Shown: piece by piece, positions 1 through 9,216 of the stretch | How the letters are laid out: each line of letters begins with the position of its first letter | Numbering within the stretch: position 1 is the stretch's first letter | Source of the DNA: an uncultured Dorea sp. | GTDB lineage: Bacteria; Bacillota; Clostridia; Lachnospirales; Lachnospiraceae | Direction of reading: 5' to 3' | Length of the DNA stretch: 64,000 bases | Assembly (NCBI GenBank): GCA_910580235.1 | Contig: CAJTVU010000005.1 | Coordinates: forward strand, 161,138 to 225,137 | Notes under the pieces: model-generated | What the model saw: the letters and a program-made list of their open reading frames with translations, nothing else | What the model was told of the DNA's origin: nothing | Databases searched by the model: none | Position numbers and translations under genes: made by a program

Positions 1-747
1 CGCCAGGGAAGGGAGTTTGAGGATTATGTGGCAAGGAGATTTATGGAAGCGACCGGCAAGAAAGTAAGAAGGTCCAATTTCATGTATTATGATGAAGAGT
101 ATCCCTTCATGCTTGCGGATGTTGACCGTATGATTGTAGGGGAGAATGCCGGACTGGAATGTAAAACTGCAAGCCCCTATCTGGCAGATAAATGGAAGGA
201 CGGAAAGATTCCCATTTCCTATCAGATCCAGTGCTACCATTATATGTCTGTCTGCAATGCGGACGCATGGTATATCGCGGTCATCATCTATGGCAGGGAA
301 TTTCGGTACTACCGGATAGGGCGGGACGAGGCAACGCTTTTGGACCTCCGGCAGATAGAGAAGAACTTTTGGGAGAACCACGTTTTGAAAAGGAGACTGC
401 CCAGGCCGGACGGCTCGGAGCTTGCGGACAAAGTAATCTCCGGGTATTTCAGACAATCCATGAAAGAGACAAAGCCGCTTACGGGCTTTGATGAAAAATT
501 AGACCGCCGTCAGGAACTGGAGGTTCTTTTGGAAGAAATGACTACGGAAAAGAAGCAGATCGAGCAGGAGCTAAAGCTGTATCTTGGGGAAGCGGAGGCG
601 GCGGAAAATGCAAATTACCGGGTATCATGGAAGTCTGTAAGCAGCCAGAGGATTGACGAAAAAAGGCTTAAGGAGGAGCGGCCGGAGGTATACGAGCAGT
701 ACCAGAAGACGTTGAATTTCAGGAGATTTACAGTAAAGGCGGCATAA
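1..747 (+). CDS. YqaJ-type viral recombinase/exonuclease (5' end outside window)
   Basis: A lambda-exonuclease-like alkaline exonuclease that would resect double-stranded ends for single-strand-annealing recombination in a mobile element. The reading frame is open to the first base of the window, and residues before the GTG at 28 (REFEDYVARRF) look like YqaJ-family sequence, so the gene is treated as 5'-truncated by the window. The PD-(D/E)XK core is visible as LADVDRM followed by LECKTA (Asp, then Glu-x-Lys). The C-terminal third is a charged helical segment ending with VSWKSVSSQRIDEKRL; a diverged copy of that tail reappears at 9474-9557. The Rad52-like annealing gene follows after 45 bp, the usual exonuclease/annealase pairing. 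The family call is from motifs and context, without a database search. Confidence 0.85.
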   Translation, partial: RQGREFEDYVARRFMEATGKKVRRSNFMYYDEEYPFMLADVDRMIVGENAGLECKTASPYLADKWKDGKIPISYQIQCYHYMSVCNADAWYIAVIIYGREFRYYRIGRDEATLLDLRQIEKNFWENHVLKRRLPRPDGSELADKVISGYFRQSMKETKPLTGFDEKLDRRQELEVLLEEMTTEKKQIEQELKLYLGEAEAAENANYRVSWKSVSSQRIDEKRLKEERPEVYEQYQKTLNFRRFTVKAA

Positions 748-792
748 AAATCGGGGAGGGATGGGAAGTCTCTCCCTGTTTTGGAGGAGAAG

Positions 793-1656
793 ATGACGGC
801 AAAAGAGGAATTAGCAAAGAAAGCAGAAAGCATAAAAGAAAAAGAGATACAGGAACAGAACGGGAAGGAAGAGGAGCCGGAAAAGAGGAACCCTCAAAGA
901 GAGGCTATTGAATCACCCGCTAAAAGTCAGCCCGTGCTTCGGCTGCTGCGTGCAGACGAGATTGAGTGCAGGGTAGGGGCGGTGAATGAAAAAGGATTAA
1001 GCCTTTTGTTATTTAAGGACGCCCGTGTAGACCAGAAGATTTTAGACGAGACATTCACGCCCTTCGGCTGGAGAAGGACGCACCAGAGCATTGACGGGAA
1101 CCTGTACTGTACGGTGGAAATCTGGGATAGGGAAAAACAGCAGTGGATTGCCAAGCAGGACGTAGGGACCACCAGTTATTCCGAGAAGGAAAAGGGACAG
1201 GCTTCGGATTCCTTTAAACGGGCCTGCTTTAACTGGGGGCTTGGAAGAGAACTGTATACCGCCCCGTTTATCTGGATACCTGCAGGAATTGCCGGTATCC
1301 AGCAGAAAGGGGAACGGTACATCACTACGGATCGTTTTTCGGTAGATTTTATTTCTTATAATGAAGAAAGGGAAATCAACGGGCTTGTCATTTTAAACGG
1401 AAAGAGAAATAAGGTATTTGAGTTAAAGCAGAAAGCAGAGCCGCGGAAGAAACAAGAACCAAAAAAGAAAACCGGAACAAAAGATATAGCAGAGGCACAA
1501 AGAAAAGTTTTGGAGGAAGAGCTTGACCGTACCGGGGTAACGATAGAGACGGTCATGGAGAGATACCAGATAGAACGCCCGGAGGATATGACGCCGGAGA
1601 TTTATGAGAAAGCGCTTCAGGGACTGAAAAAGACCAGGACAAAAGCCGCCGCATAG
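793..1656 (+). CDS. Rad52/Rad22-like single-strand annealing protein
   Basis: Predicted DNA single-strand annealing protein, partner of the YqaJ exonuclease just upstream. The recognisable block is residues about 80-165, containing FGWRRTHQSIDGNLYCTV and KGQASDSFKRACFNWGLGRE, typical of the Rad52/22-like proteins of Firmicutes phages and conjugative elements. The first ~40 residues and the C-terminal ~80 residues are highly charged linkers rich in Lys and Glu. The reading frame can be extended to a TTG at 781, but that TTG overlaps the ribosome-binding site (GGAGGA at 783-788), so I place the start at ATG 793. The gene belongs to the mobile element that ends at the integrase at 8121. Confidence 0.8.
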   Translation: MTAKEELAKKAESIKEKEIQEQNGKEEEPEKRNPQREAIESPAKSQPVLRLLRADEIECRVGAVNEKGLSLLLFKDARVDQKILDETFTPFGWRRTHQSIDGNLYCTVEIWDREKQQWIAKQDVGTTSYSEKEKGQASDSFKRACFNWGLGRELYTAPFIWIPAGIAGIQQKGERYITTDRFSVDFISYNEEREINGLVILNGKRNKVFELKQKAEPRKKQEPKKKTGTKDIAEAQRKVLEEELDRTGVTIETVMERYQIERPEDMTPEIYEKALQGLKKTRTKAAA

Positions 1657-1713
1657 CCGATAGCGGGCAGAGCCGGTAAGTATACAGGGAAGACAGAAGG
1701 AGGACTATGATAT

Positions 1714-2046
1714 ATGGAAGAAAATAAAACAGGACAGAGAAAAAGAGAATCAGGAAAGTGTGACGAAGGAACTGCAGGAAATATAGAAAATACAGAAAGG
1801 ACAGGAGAGATGATAATAGAAAGAATTTATGACAAGGTATTTGTCCCCATGAGCGAATCATCAGGGAGCGCAGATGAGGTGATGAATGAGAGACTGCTTC
1901 TTTTGCTTACGGGAGCGGACATAGAGCACATGACGAAAGCGTCCCTGGCAGATTTAATATGTAAGGGAGCTGTCATCGGCCAGAGAGAGGGATTCATTTC
2001 GGGAGTACGCTTTACAGCCCGTCTTCTATGTAACATGCTGTCGTAG
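1714..2046 (+). CDS. small mobile-element protein, unknown function
   Basis: A 110-aa protein with no family I recognise. It is preceded by AAGGAGG at 1697-1703. The first ~35 residues are polar and low-complexity (Lys, Arg, Glu, Asn). The remainder is compact and partly hydrophobic, with LLLLLTGADIEHM and a C-terminal GVRFTARLLCNML helix. There is no signal peptide. It sits between the annealing protein and the DUF5688 gene in the same orientation with 14 bp or less to the next start, so it is probably co-transcribed with them. That it is a real gene rests on the ribosome-binding site and tight packing. Confidence 0.55.
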   Translation: MEENKTGQRKRESGKCDEGTAGNIENTERTGEMIIERIYDKVFVPMSESSGSADEVMNERLLLLLTGADIEHMTKASLADLICKGAVIGQREGFISGVRFTARLLCNMLS

Positions 2047-2060
2047 GGGAGGTGGAGAGA

Positions 2061-2948
2061 GTGGATTATACAACATATAAGGAATCTTTAAAAGATAAAG
2101 CCCAGGAGCAGTTAGGGGAGAATGTGTCTGTTTATTATACGGAAATAGTTAAGAATAATGTGAAGAAAGAAGTATTGGCGCTGCAGACGAAAGGAGAGAA
2201 TATCACGCCGATGATTCATGTAGACAGTCTTTTAAAGGAGTATGGTTATACTGGAAATATAGAAGAGAGTATAGAGGCTGTATTGGAGATTTATGAGGAG
2301 AGAACGAATGCATTAGCAGGCTTGAAGGGCTTTAAATGGGAAGAGGCTAAGCCTTATGTTAGAATCCTGCTGATCCGGTTAGAAGGAAATGAGGAATATC
2401 TGAAAGACAGACCCTATAAAAAGGTATTGGATCTGGCAATGATATTTGCCGTACTGCTGAATGAGAAAGAAGTGGAAGTAGCCGTCCATGTCTCGTGGGC
2501 ACAGACAGGGGCATGGGGGATTGATGCAGAGGAACTCTACCGGACGGCAATGGATAATCTTAGAAAAGAGGAATTTGCGATAACGGATATGGCGTCCCTG
2601 CTATCTCTGTTTCCGGCTGAGATGGCAGCGGAACTGGAAATGGGCATTGATGTATATATCTTTTCTACAAAAAACCGAATTCGGGGAGCCAGGGCAATGC
2701 TGCGTGCGGATATGTTGAAAACATTTGCAGATGAGAAGGGGTGTAATCTGTTTATGCTGCCCAGTTCGGTGCATGAGGTTCTGCTCATTTGTGATGAGAA
2801 AGGAATCTGTGCGGCGGAACTGAAAGAGATTGTCATGTCTGTTAATGGTGATCCGGATGTCATAGCGGCGGAAGAGGTGCTATCAGACTCTGTTTATTAT
2901 TATGATAGGGAGAAGGAGGAAATTAGAATAGCAGGGGAAAATGTATAA
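2061..2948 (+). CDS. DUF5688-family protein
   Basis: A ~295-aa soluble protein of the DUF5688 type, a family common in accessory regions of Lachnospiraceae; its biochemical role is unknown to me. The characteristic start is DYTTYKESLKDKAQ, followed by YYTEIVKNNVKKEVLAL and the region ending in EVLSDSVYYYDREKEEI. A GTG at 2052 is also in frame, but GGAGG at 2048-2052 has proper spacing (8 bp) only to the GTG at 2061, so I use 2061. It is the last gene of the rightward run before a strand switch; a terminator-like hairpin lies at 3180-3216. Confidence 0.6.
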   Translation: MDYTTYKESLKDKAQEQLGENVSVYYTEIVKNNVKKEVLALQTKGENITPMIHVDSLLKEYGYTGNIEESIEAVLEIYEERTNALAGLKGFKWEEAKPYVRILLIRLEGNEEYLKDRPYKKVLDLAMIFAVLLNEKEVEVAVHVSWAQTGAWGIDAEELYRTAMDNLRKEEFAITDMASLLSLFPAEMAAELEMGIDVYIFSTKNRIRGARAMLRADMLKTFADEKGCNLFMLPSSVHEVLLICDEKGICAAELKEIVMSVNGDPDVIAAEEVLSDSVYYYDREKEEIRIAGENV

Positions 2949-3179
2949 TTTGATTAGAATAAGGTTTGGTATTTCTGTGAAAAATTGTTACAGTTATTTA
3001 TCTGTATAAGATATTGTGAATGAAGATAGCCTTTATTGGGAAAGAAATAATGGAAGTATCTATATTGGATGCTTTGGAAGAACCTAAATTAGTTTGAAGA
3101 AAAAGTGAAAAAGTGGAATTTCCTTAATATAGAGAAGGAACTTTTTCTGTTATCTGATTGTACCAATGGCTATTGTTTG

Positions 3180-3216
3180 CAATGGGAGAGATAGTAAGCC
3201 TCTCCCATTGTTGTTT
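3180..3216. terminator. perfect 11-bp hairpin between convergent genes
   Basis: CAATGGGAGAG (3180-3190) pairs perfectly with CTCTCCCATTG (3200-3210) across a 9-nt loop and is followed by TTGTTT. It lies between the rightward DUF5688 gene and the leftward 543-aa gene and could stop both. The rest of 2949-3241 holds only a 25-codon open stretch from 3020 that I do not call a gene. Confidence 0.6.
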
Positions 3217-3241
3217 AAGAGAGAGTATTATTTGTGAAGTC

Positions 3242-4873
3242 TTAGTGTTGTTTTTTGGATAGAGCATCCCAATCAAGCGATTGAGCAAATTTATAAATAT
3301 TTTTGGCGTGGCTGCTAATAAATTCTTGTTGTTCATCGAAATAGTTGTCTTGACGATATTTTAATGGTTCAAGTAAACGATGGACAATATCTTTTCTAAG
3401 AGGTGAATTGATAGTAGTACACTGCCGCTTTATGGTATTACAAAAATCATATTTATATATATTTCCGAGATTATGTTTGGAATCCTCATTACAAAAAAGT
3501 GTACTTGTTAAAGAGGGTTCTGTATTTGTCAGTATATATGTATGTAAGATATCGTAATAGTCACAAAAAGATGAAGTTCTTTTTTTCTCAAAAATAGAGG
3601 GAGGAATACAGGTATAGTCATAAGTCATAGTAAGATGGTATTCTTCAATAAATTCACGATAATTTTTAAAACTAATTCCGAGTTTGATGGTTAATACAAA
3701 CCATAAGTTTTCCAAAAGAGGCAAAACGTTATAATTAAGTAACCGAAAAAAGGAATTCATAATTTGTAAAGCTTCCATAGAAAAAGAAATTCTTGGCTTT
3801 GGGGTAAAGGTTTCATAATAAGCCATTATCTCTGGTTTCTTTGGATACATTGAAATGAGATTAGGACTATTTGAAATTGCTTCACAAGCATACTTTAAAA
3901 AGACTGAACGGTTATATGTAATAGGAAGAGTTGCAAGATAGTCGGAAATTATGCTATAAAACATATCGCCTCTTAACGCTGCTATTTTTTCAAAACTCTC
4001 AGAAATTTCCATATTGTAAAGTAATTCATGAATATAACTAAAAAGAAAAAAACCATATGCTTGCTCCAATACAATATCAAATAAAATTTGGTCAATAGTA
4101 GAAAGTGTAGAGCGCTCTTTAGAATAAGCATTATATAAAGCTTTATATCTTCTGCGGAAAAAAGTATATTGAATTTCTTTTTGTTTCAAGAAGGTGTTAA
4201 AAAGTTTGACTTCGTTATTATCAAAGAGGAAAGCGACGGGAGTGCTTTCGGTTTTGGCTGTAAAGAGAAGTCCATCAGAAGCCTTTTCTGGTTCTTTCTT
4301 AAATTGTTGAATTACTTGCGTTGAATAATCTTTTGTGCTTTTTAATGTTCTTTTACATTGTCCATAGAATTGTTGATGTTCAGTTGAACCGTCTTGTGGA
4401 GAATATTTTTGACTCTTTTCAAAAGAACATAAACATCCTTTCCTGATTGCTGGCATAGTTGTGACGGAAAACTTGATAATCGGATTATTAGAACTAAACT
4501 CTAAAAGTGATTTGGTACAATGTTTGCCCGTTTGAATAATATGTTTATCCAAGCTATTTTTGAAGCCCTGTATAATACAATGATGGAAAAGGCTTGCTTC
4601 ACATAGAAAAAAAAGAGCGGGGATTTCAGGTGTGCCTGGAGCCTCGCCAAAGAGAGAGCGCGAAAAGGCAGGGGTAGAAGATAGAATAAATTCTGTATAG
4701 GGTTTGGTTGCCGCTATAATCTTAGAAAAGATCAAGTGAAATACATCGAATAAGCCAGTACTATTTTCTTTAAAATTCTTATAAAGGTTATTTGATTGCA
4801 AATCTTCTATAATACAATCAGTATTGATAAGGTAAAAATATTTCAATTGAGAATTTAATTCATTTATATCCAT
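3242..4873 (-). CDS. 543-aa protein of unknown function, mobile-element cargo
   Basis: A long, AT-rich protein I cannot assign. There is no Walker motif, no nuclease signature, no signal peptide and no clear membrane span; the composition is rich in Phe, Tyr, Lys, Ser and Asn. A Cys-containing stretch (GCLCSFEKSQ followed by YGQCKRT about 35 residues later) in the first third might bind metal. The start ATG at 4873 has GGAGGA a few bases upstream. It is the only leftward gene in the element and sits between the recombination genes and the helicase-xis-int operon, the usual place for cargo. AT content is visibly higher than in the flanking recombination genes, suggesting separate acquisition. 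A defence role is possible by position only. Confidence 0.6.
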   Translation of the reverse strand: MDINELNSQLKYFYLINTDCIIEDLQSNNLYKNFKENSTGLFDVFHLIFSKIIAATKPYTEFILSSTPAFSRSLFGEAPGTPEIPALFFLCEASLFHHCIIQGFKNSLDKHIIQTGKHCTKSLLEFSSNNPIIKFSVTTMPAIRKGCLCSFEKSQKYSPQDGSTEHQQFYGQCKRTLKSTKDYSTQVIQQFKKEPEKASDGLLFTAKTESTPVAFLFDNNEVKLFNTFLKQKEIQYTFFRRRYKALYNAYSKERSTLSTIDQILFDIVLEQAYGFFLFSYIHELLYNMEISESFEKIAALRGDMFYSIISDYLATLPITYNRSVFLKYACEAISNSPNLISMYPKKPEIMAYYETFTPKPRISFSMEALQIMNSFFRLLNYNVLPLLENLWFVLTIKLGISFKNYREFIEEYHLTMTYDYTCIPPSIFEKKRTSSFCDYYDILHTYILTNTEPSLTSTLFCNEDSKHNLGNIYKYDFCNTIKRQCTTINSPLRKDIVHRLLEPLKYRQDNYFDEQQEFISSHAKNIYKFAQSLDWDALSKKQH

Positions 4874-5045
4874 AATTTTCCTCCATAAAAGTTTATATAC
4901 TCATAATATTAACAGAAAAAAGCATATTAGTAAATCTTTTTTAAAATAAAAATACGATAAAGATATAAATACAAAATTTAGTAAATTGGGTATATGATTA
5001 TGATATCAGCTGATGATAAAACTTGTTAAGTAAGGAGGAAGAAAG

Positions 5046-6698
5046 ATGAACCGTTATATTTCAGACGAAATAAAAATGGATACGTATGCCGCATGGCTCA
5101 ATGGAAAAAAGATTGTTATCAATGCGCCGACAGGAACGGGAAAGACCACTTTTATTTTGACGGATTTGCTGCCGTATTGTAGGAGCCGAGGTAAGAAAAT
5201 GCTGATTTTATGCAATCGCAGGTTGTTGAGACAGCAATATGGATTCGAACTTGCTGACCACTATGATTGTTACAGAGAATTGGTTGAGGAGGTAGATGTA
5301 CTAACATATCAGGCTCTTGCAGAGAAATCAAGTGATTATCAGGTGTTTCAAAGAATGCTAAAAGAGTATGATGTTGTGATATGTGATGAGGCGCATTATT
5401 TTTACGGAGACTCAGATTTTAATGCGGATGGGACATATGCACTCTTGCAGAAAATCATATTGTCGTGTTTTTATAAATGTATCATAATGATTACTGCAAC
5501 GTTCTCAGAGGTAAAACCTTTAGTTGAAATGACGTATAAGAAATGTGCAGAAAAACTAAGTCAGAAAGAGAATGTTGGCATCCATTTTTCGCGATTTAAA
5601 TATGAAAATAGTGTTTACGACTTTCAAGCATGGAGTGATTATTCTCGGCTAACGTGTCTGTATACATATGATGTGGAAACACTTGCTGAGAAGATTGCTA
5701 GCTCTGAGAAGAAGACATTGGTTTTTATTGACGATAAACAGAAAGCGGAGGCATTCAAAAAAATGTTAATTAAAACAAATGGAGTAAAGGATAACGAAGT
5801 CTTTTTGTTAAATGCACAGGTAATGGATGAAAGAATACATGATGAGGTCATTCAAGCACTGGCAGTACAGCATAAGGTACGTCCAAAGATAATTATTACA
5901 ACTTCTGTACTTGATAACGGTATTTCCATACATGATGAGGATGTTGGAAATATTGTAATCGCAACGGATTCTCGTGTGAGTTTTATACAAATGGTGGGGA
6001 GAATTCGAGCGGAGAGTACAAGACAATGCAATCTTTATATTTTTCCACGAGATTTTCGTTATTATGAAAAGCGGATTTCGCAATATGAAGAGAAGATGCG
6101 TTGGTATGAAGAATTGGATGAAGGTAATCTGGACCTTTATGCGTTGGAATTACTACGCTATGGATGGATTGGGAAAGACGGAAAAGCGGAATTTTTGCGA
6201 AATGCGATAGTAATTACTGATAAATCGACCGAGTACTATACCGAGCGAAAGTCTAGTGTTTATATTCAGAGAGGAGAGGTAACTCTTGCGGTAAATGAAT
6301 TTGCTAAAGAGAAGACGGGAAATATGTTGCTTGCAATGAAGCGCTTTTACAAACTTTCGCTGCAGAGTCCAGAACGGGTAGCGCAGGAACAGATCGGGTG
6401 GTTAGGAAAGAAGCCAGAGGAACTATGTGTTTTTGATTCATCTTACCGGATGAAGAGGGAGGATGAACTTAGAGAAAAACTTTTGCAGATACAGGAATTT
6501 TCATTGGAGCAATTGAGCAAAATGAAAACTCAGCTGGCAAAAGAGTTTCGTAAAGATTTGTTGAAAGACATTGTGAAAAAAGACGGTTCTTTTTCCAAAG
6601 AGAAACTGCAAGACATATGTGCAGATTTTGGTCTGTACTTGGAGACTACGGAAGGGAAAGATAAGAAAAATCGTTATACAGTAAAGGAGAAAGCATAA
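5046..6698 (+). CDS. DEAD/DEAH-box helicase of the integration module
   Basis: A 550-aa superfamily 2 helicase. Visible motifs: Walker A APTGTGKTTF at about residues 27-36, motif II DEAH (VVICDEAHYF, about 118), motif III ITATF (about 153), and motif VI QMVGRIRAES (about 317), so both RecA lobes look intact. The C-terminal ~200 residues are a helical, Lys/Glu-rich region with no assigned domain. AGGAGGA precedes the ATG. The stop codon overlaps the start of the excisionase by one base, so helicase, excisionase and integrase form one operon. Helicases in this position occur in conjugative and mobilisable elements of gut Firmicutes; the precise role in this element is not known. I see no fused nuclease domain. 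Confidence 0.8.
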   Translation: MNRYISDEIKMDTYAAWLNGKKIVINAPTGTGKTTFILTDLLPYCRSRGKKMLILCNRRLLRQQYGFELADHYDCYRELVEEVDVLTYQALAEKSSDYQVFQRMLKEYDVVICDEAHYFYGDSDFNADGTYALLQKIILSCFYKCIIMITATFSEVKPLVEMTYKKCAEKLSQKENVGIHFSRFKYENSVYDFQAWSDYSRLTCLYTYDVETLAEKIASSEKKTLVFIDDKQKAEAFKKMLIKTNGVKDNEVFLLNAQVMDERIHDEVIQALAVQHKVRPKIIITTSVLDNGISIHDEDVGNIVIATDSRVSFIQMVGRIRAESTRQCNLYIFPRDFRYYEKRISQYEEKMRWYEELDEGNLDLYALELLRYGWIGKDGKAEFLRNAIVITDKSTEYYTERKSSVYIQRGEVTLAVNEFAKEKTGNMLLAMKRFYKLSLQSPERVAQEQIGWLGKKPEELCVFDSSYRMKREDELREKLLQIQEFSLEQLSKMKTQLAKEFRKDLLKDIVKKDGSFSKEKLQDICADFGLYLETTEGKDKKNRYTVKEKA

Positions 6699-6895
6699 TG
6701 AGAAAGACGAGAGAATTTCAAATGGATCAGGAGGTTATTTGTGTTTCGAGGGACAAACTTCCACAATTATTAGGATGCGGACAATCTACGGCCGATAAAA
6801 TTGCTATGGATGCAGGGGCGCGTATTAAGGTTGGAAAACGTGTTTTAATAAAGTTGGATAAGTTACGAGAGTATTTAGAAAAGAATATAGAATAA
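6698..6895 (+). CDS. xis: excisionase (MerR-like winged HTH)
   Basis: A 65-aa protein with the excisionase pattern: a helix-turn-helix (LPQLLGCGQSTADKIAMDAG) followed by the wing KVGKRVLIKLDKLREYLE. It would bind the element ends and direct the integrase toward excision. The ATG overlaps the helicase stop codon (TAATG), implying translational coupling. A short GC-rich hairpin separates it from the integrase, so the amount of integrase relative to excisionase may be set by attenuation. Confidence 0.85.
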   Translation: MRKTREFQMDQEVICVSRDKLPQLLGCGQSTADKIAMDAGARIKVGKRVLIKLDKLREYLEKNIE

Positions 6896-6919
6896 AGGGA
6901 CTTTACAGGTCCCTTTTAA
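6894..6919 (+). promoter_or_regulatory. hairpin between xis and int
   Basis: AAAGGGAC (6894-6901) pairs with GTCCCTTT (6909-6916), followed by TTAAA. It overlaps the excisionase stop and ends about 10 bp before the integrase ribosome-binding site. It could be a weak terminator or attenuator lowering integrase expression; this is inference from structure and position. Confidence 0.45.
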
Positions 6920-6939
6920 AGTATGCGGGAGGTGTGAAT

Positions 6940-8121
6940 GTGGCAGTTAGTAAGCAGGGCAGAAGTCTTCCAAAGGGGATTCGTCAGAGGGGGCAGAGTT
7001 ATGAAGGTCGGGTTTATTATGAGTATAGGGAATATGTAGTGCGTGGAAAAACGATTACGGAGACTCAGAAGAAGAGACGGGAATTAAAGTACAAGTTAGA
7101 GCATGGACTTTATGTTGAGAGGGATAAGATTCTGGTTCGCGATTGGTTTAACACATGGATGCAGGAGTACAAAAAGAATCAGGTTAAAATCGGAACGTAC
7201 ATAAATTATCAGAAATATTATGATGGGCTTATTAATAAGGAAATAGGTTCTAAAAAATTGAATAGCATTCGGGGAGAGCATATACAGAAAATGTATAATG
7301 AATGGGTAAAGGAGGGGTATTCCTTGTCTACAATAAAAATTGCTTCAGCGGTTTTAAATGGTTGTTTTAAGCAGGCAGAGAGAAATGGGTTGATAGAGCG
7401 GAATCCGGTAAAACTTGCCGTTTTACCAAGAATAAAAGATGCAGAAAAGAACCGGGTAATGACGCGAGAACAACAAAATTTATTCATGAAATATGCAAGG
7501 GAAAGTTATCTGTATAATTTTTTTGCGGTATTGCTAAGGACTGGAATGAGGAGCGGGGAATTGAGGGCGCTTATATATTCTTCAGATGTAGATATAAATG
7601 CGGGTGTGATTCACGTGCGGCGTACTCTTAAATATGAAAATAAGCAAGAGTATAAGATACCGGAAGAAATGCAGGTCAAAAGTTCCAAAGAGGATGCGGA
7701 TGAAACAAATTATTTTGTAGACACGCCTAAGACGTCAACTTCTATCAGAGATATTCCGATGACTAAGGAAACGGAGTTTTTTCTTAATGCACAAAAGAAT
7801 TACTGGAGATTCCAAGTTGAAAGAGTAGATAGATTTTTATTCTGTACGGAGAATGGCGAACCATTGAGCCGATGGAGAGTACAGGGGGAGATAGACCGTA
7901 TTGTTAAAAGAATTAGGAAAGATGGACATGAATTTCCGCATATTACTTCTCATGTATTTCGGCATACATTTGCAACAAGGGCAATCGAGGAGGGGATGCA
8001 GCCGCAGATACTCAAGGCAATACTTGGCCATAGCAGTCTGGCTATGACAATGGATTTATATAGTCATGTGTTGCCGGACGTCAAGGCAGAAGAAATGGAT
8101 AAGATAGCAGGAGGCTTTTAA
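6940..8121 (+). CDS. int: tyrosine recombinase/integrase
   Basis: A 393-aa site-specific tyrosine recombinase that would integrate and excise the element. Domains in order: an N-terminal arm-site-binding region (about 1-60, GIRQRGQSYEGRVYYEYREY), a SAM-like core-binding domain (about 65-165), and a catalytic domain with Arg in TGMRSGELRAL, the HVFRHTFATR box, LGHSS, and the nucleophile Tyr in TMDLYSHV. All catalytic positions look intact. GTG 6934 and GTG 6940 are both in frame; GGAGG at 6928-6932 is 7 bp from 6940 but only 1 bp from 6934, so I take 6940. As the last core gene of the element, it suggests an attachment site nearby to the right, but the left junction is outside the window so none can be defined. 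Confidence 0.93.
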   Translation: MAVSKQGRSLPKGIRQRGQSYEGRVYYEYREYVVRGKTITETQKKRRELKYKLEHGLYVERDKILVRDWFNTWMQEYKKNQVKIGTYINYQKYYDGLINKEIGSKKLNSIRGEHIQKMYNEWVKEGYSLSTIKIASAVLNGCFKQAERNGLIERNPVKLAVLPRIKDAEKNRVMTREQQNLFMKYARESYLYNFFAVLLRTGMRSGELRALIYSSDVDINAGVIHVRRTLKYENKQEYKIPEEMQVKSSKEDADETNYFVDTPKTSTSIRDIPMTKETEFFLNAQKNYWRFQVERVDRFLFCTENGEPLSRWRVQGEIDRIVKRIRKDGHEFPHITSHVFRHTFATRAIEEGMQPQILKAILGHSSLAMTMDLYSHVLPDVKAEEMDKIAGGF

Positions 8122-8224
8122 GAATTCTTTTCATTGAGGAAATTGGGGTAATATGATAGAATTAAAACAGAAGAAATTAATTCGCGTTACCCTGAAAATA
8201 AAATACAAGAAAGAGGGTATAGAG

Positions 8225-9031
8225 ATGGACAGAGCAGAAGAGCAAATCAGAGAGTATGAACATCAGGCAGATTTGCAGAGGCTAAGAGGTTTACGTCCGA
8301 TAGACGATGATTTTATGAGATGTCTTTTCAAGGACAATATTGAATTGGCAGAGTTTGTACTGCGTATTATTATTGGTAAAGAGGATTTGATTATTACAGA
8401 GTGCCAGACGCAGAAAGATATGAAACGTCTCGTAGGGGCGAGATCGGTTTGTTTAGATGCCTATGGAACAGATTCCAGTGGAAAAAAATATGATTTGGAG
8501 ATTCAGCGTGAGGATAAAGGTGCAAATCCACATAGGGCAAGGTATCATTCCAGTGTATTGGATGTTGAGAACCTCAATGCAGGACAAGATTTTCATGAGC
8601 TACCGGACACCTATACTATTTTCATTACGGAAAAGGATTTTTATGGAGAGGGAAAAGCAATATATTTGATTGAAAGAATTAATTTGACAATAAACCGACC
8701 TTTTGAGGACGGGGAGCATATTTTGTATGTAAATGGTGAGTACCGGGGAAAATCTGATTTAGGAAAGCTGATGCACGATTTTAACTGTACAAATGCTGCT
8801 GATATGAATTATGAAATTATGGCAGAGCGAACAAGATATTTGAAGGAGAATCCGAGAGGGGTGAATGAAATGTGCAAGGTATTAGAAGAAATGAGAAATG
8901 AAACCGCAGAAAAGACATTGGTGCAGACCATTAAAAATCTAATGGAAACGATGAAATGGAGTGCAGAACAGGCAATGGCGGCAATGAAAATCCCGACGTC
9001 AGAGCAGGAGAAGTATAAATCAAGATTGTAG
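8225..9031 (+). CDS. Rpn/PD-(D/E)XK nuclease-family transposase-like protein
   Basis: A 268-aa protein of the PF12784-type family (recombination-promoting nuclease-like, often annotated as PD-(D/E)XK nuclease family transposase). The recognisable core is RPIDDDFMRCLFKDN, then CLDAYGTDSSGKKYDLEIQ (the active-site Asp and Glu-x-Gln), HRARYHSSVLDVENL, and TYTIFITEKDFYGEG. The C-terminus is a helical tail of the type that varies among paralogues. The frame is open to an ATG at 8153, but AGAGGG at 8211-8216 is well spaced for ATG 8225, and the 24 preceding codons do not resemble the family, so 8225 is preferred. A fragment matching its TEKDFYGEG segment lies in the pseudogene at 9444-9740. A terminator follows directly. 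Confidence 0.8.
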   Translation: MDRAEEQIREYEHQADLQRLRGLRPIDDDFMRCLFKDNIELAEFVLRIIIGKEDLIITECQTQKDMKRLVGARSVCLDAYGTDSSGKKYDLEIQREDKGANPHRARYHSSVLDVENLNAGQDFHELPDTYTIFITEKDFYGEGKAIYLIERINLTINRPFEDGEHILYVNGEYRGKSDLGKLMHDFNCTNAADMNYEIMAERTRYLKENPRGVNEMCKVLEEMRNETAEKTLVQTIKNLMETMKWSAEQAMAAMKIPTSEQEKYKSRL

Positions 9032-9049
9032 TTCAAGATTAAAAAACTG

Positions 9050-9081
9050 GAGGGTAAGAGATACTTGCCCTCTGATTTTTT
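9050..9081 (+). terminator. rho-independent terminator after Rpn-like gene
   Basis: GAGGGTAAG (9050-9058) pairs with CTTGCCCTC (9064-9072) with one G-U pair and a 5-nt loop, followed by TGA and six T residues. Confidence 0.8.
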
Positions 9082-9084
9082 GCC

Positions 9085-9216
9085 CGGAATTTGTCCGGAA
9101 TGATACAGACGATGATGAAAAATGATAAAAAGATTATCCCCAAAAAAGGCATGTTTTCGGGGATAACAGACATTGACAGGGTATCATAAAATCATGAATT
9201 TTAAAGTTTTGTTTTA
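9085..9216. other. non-coding stretch with an 8-bp inverted repeat
   Basis: No gene is visible. TTATCCCC at 9134-9141 is repeated in inverted orientation (GGGGATAA) at 9159-9166 around an A/T-rich loop. This could be a second terminator or a leftover element end; no matching sequence was found elsewhere in the window. Confidence 0.3.

Noticed and set aside
3020..3097. 25-codon open stretch starting MKIAFIGKEIM
   Set aside because: Too short, no convincing ribosome-binding site and no recognisable family.
8153..8224. Upstream start for the Rpn-like gene
   Set aside because: The 24 added residues do not resemble the family, and a better-spaced ribosome-binding site precedes ATG 8225.
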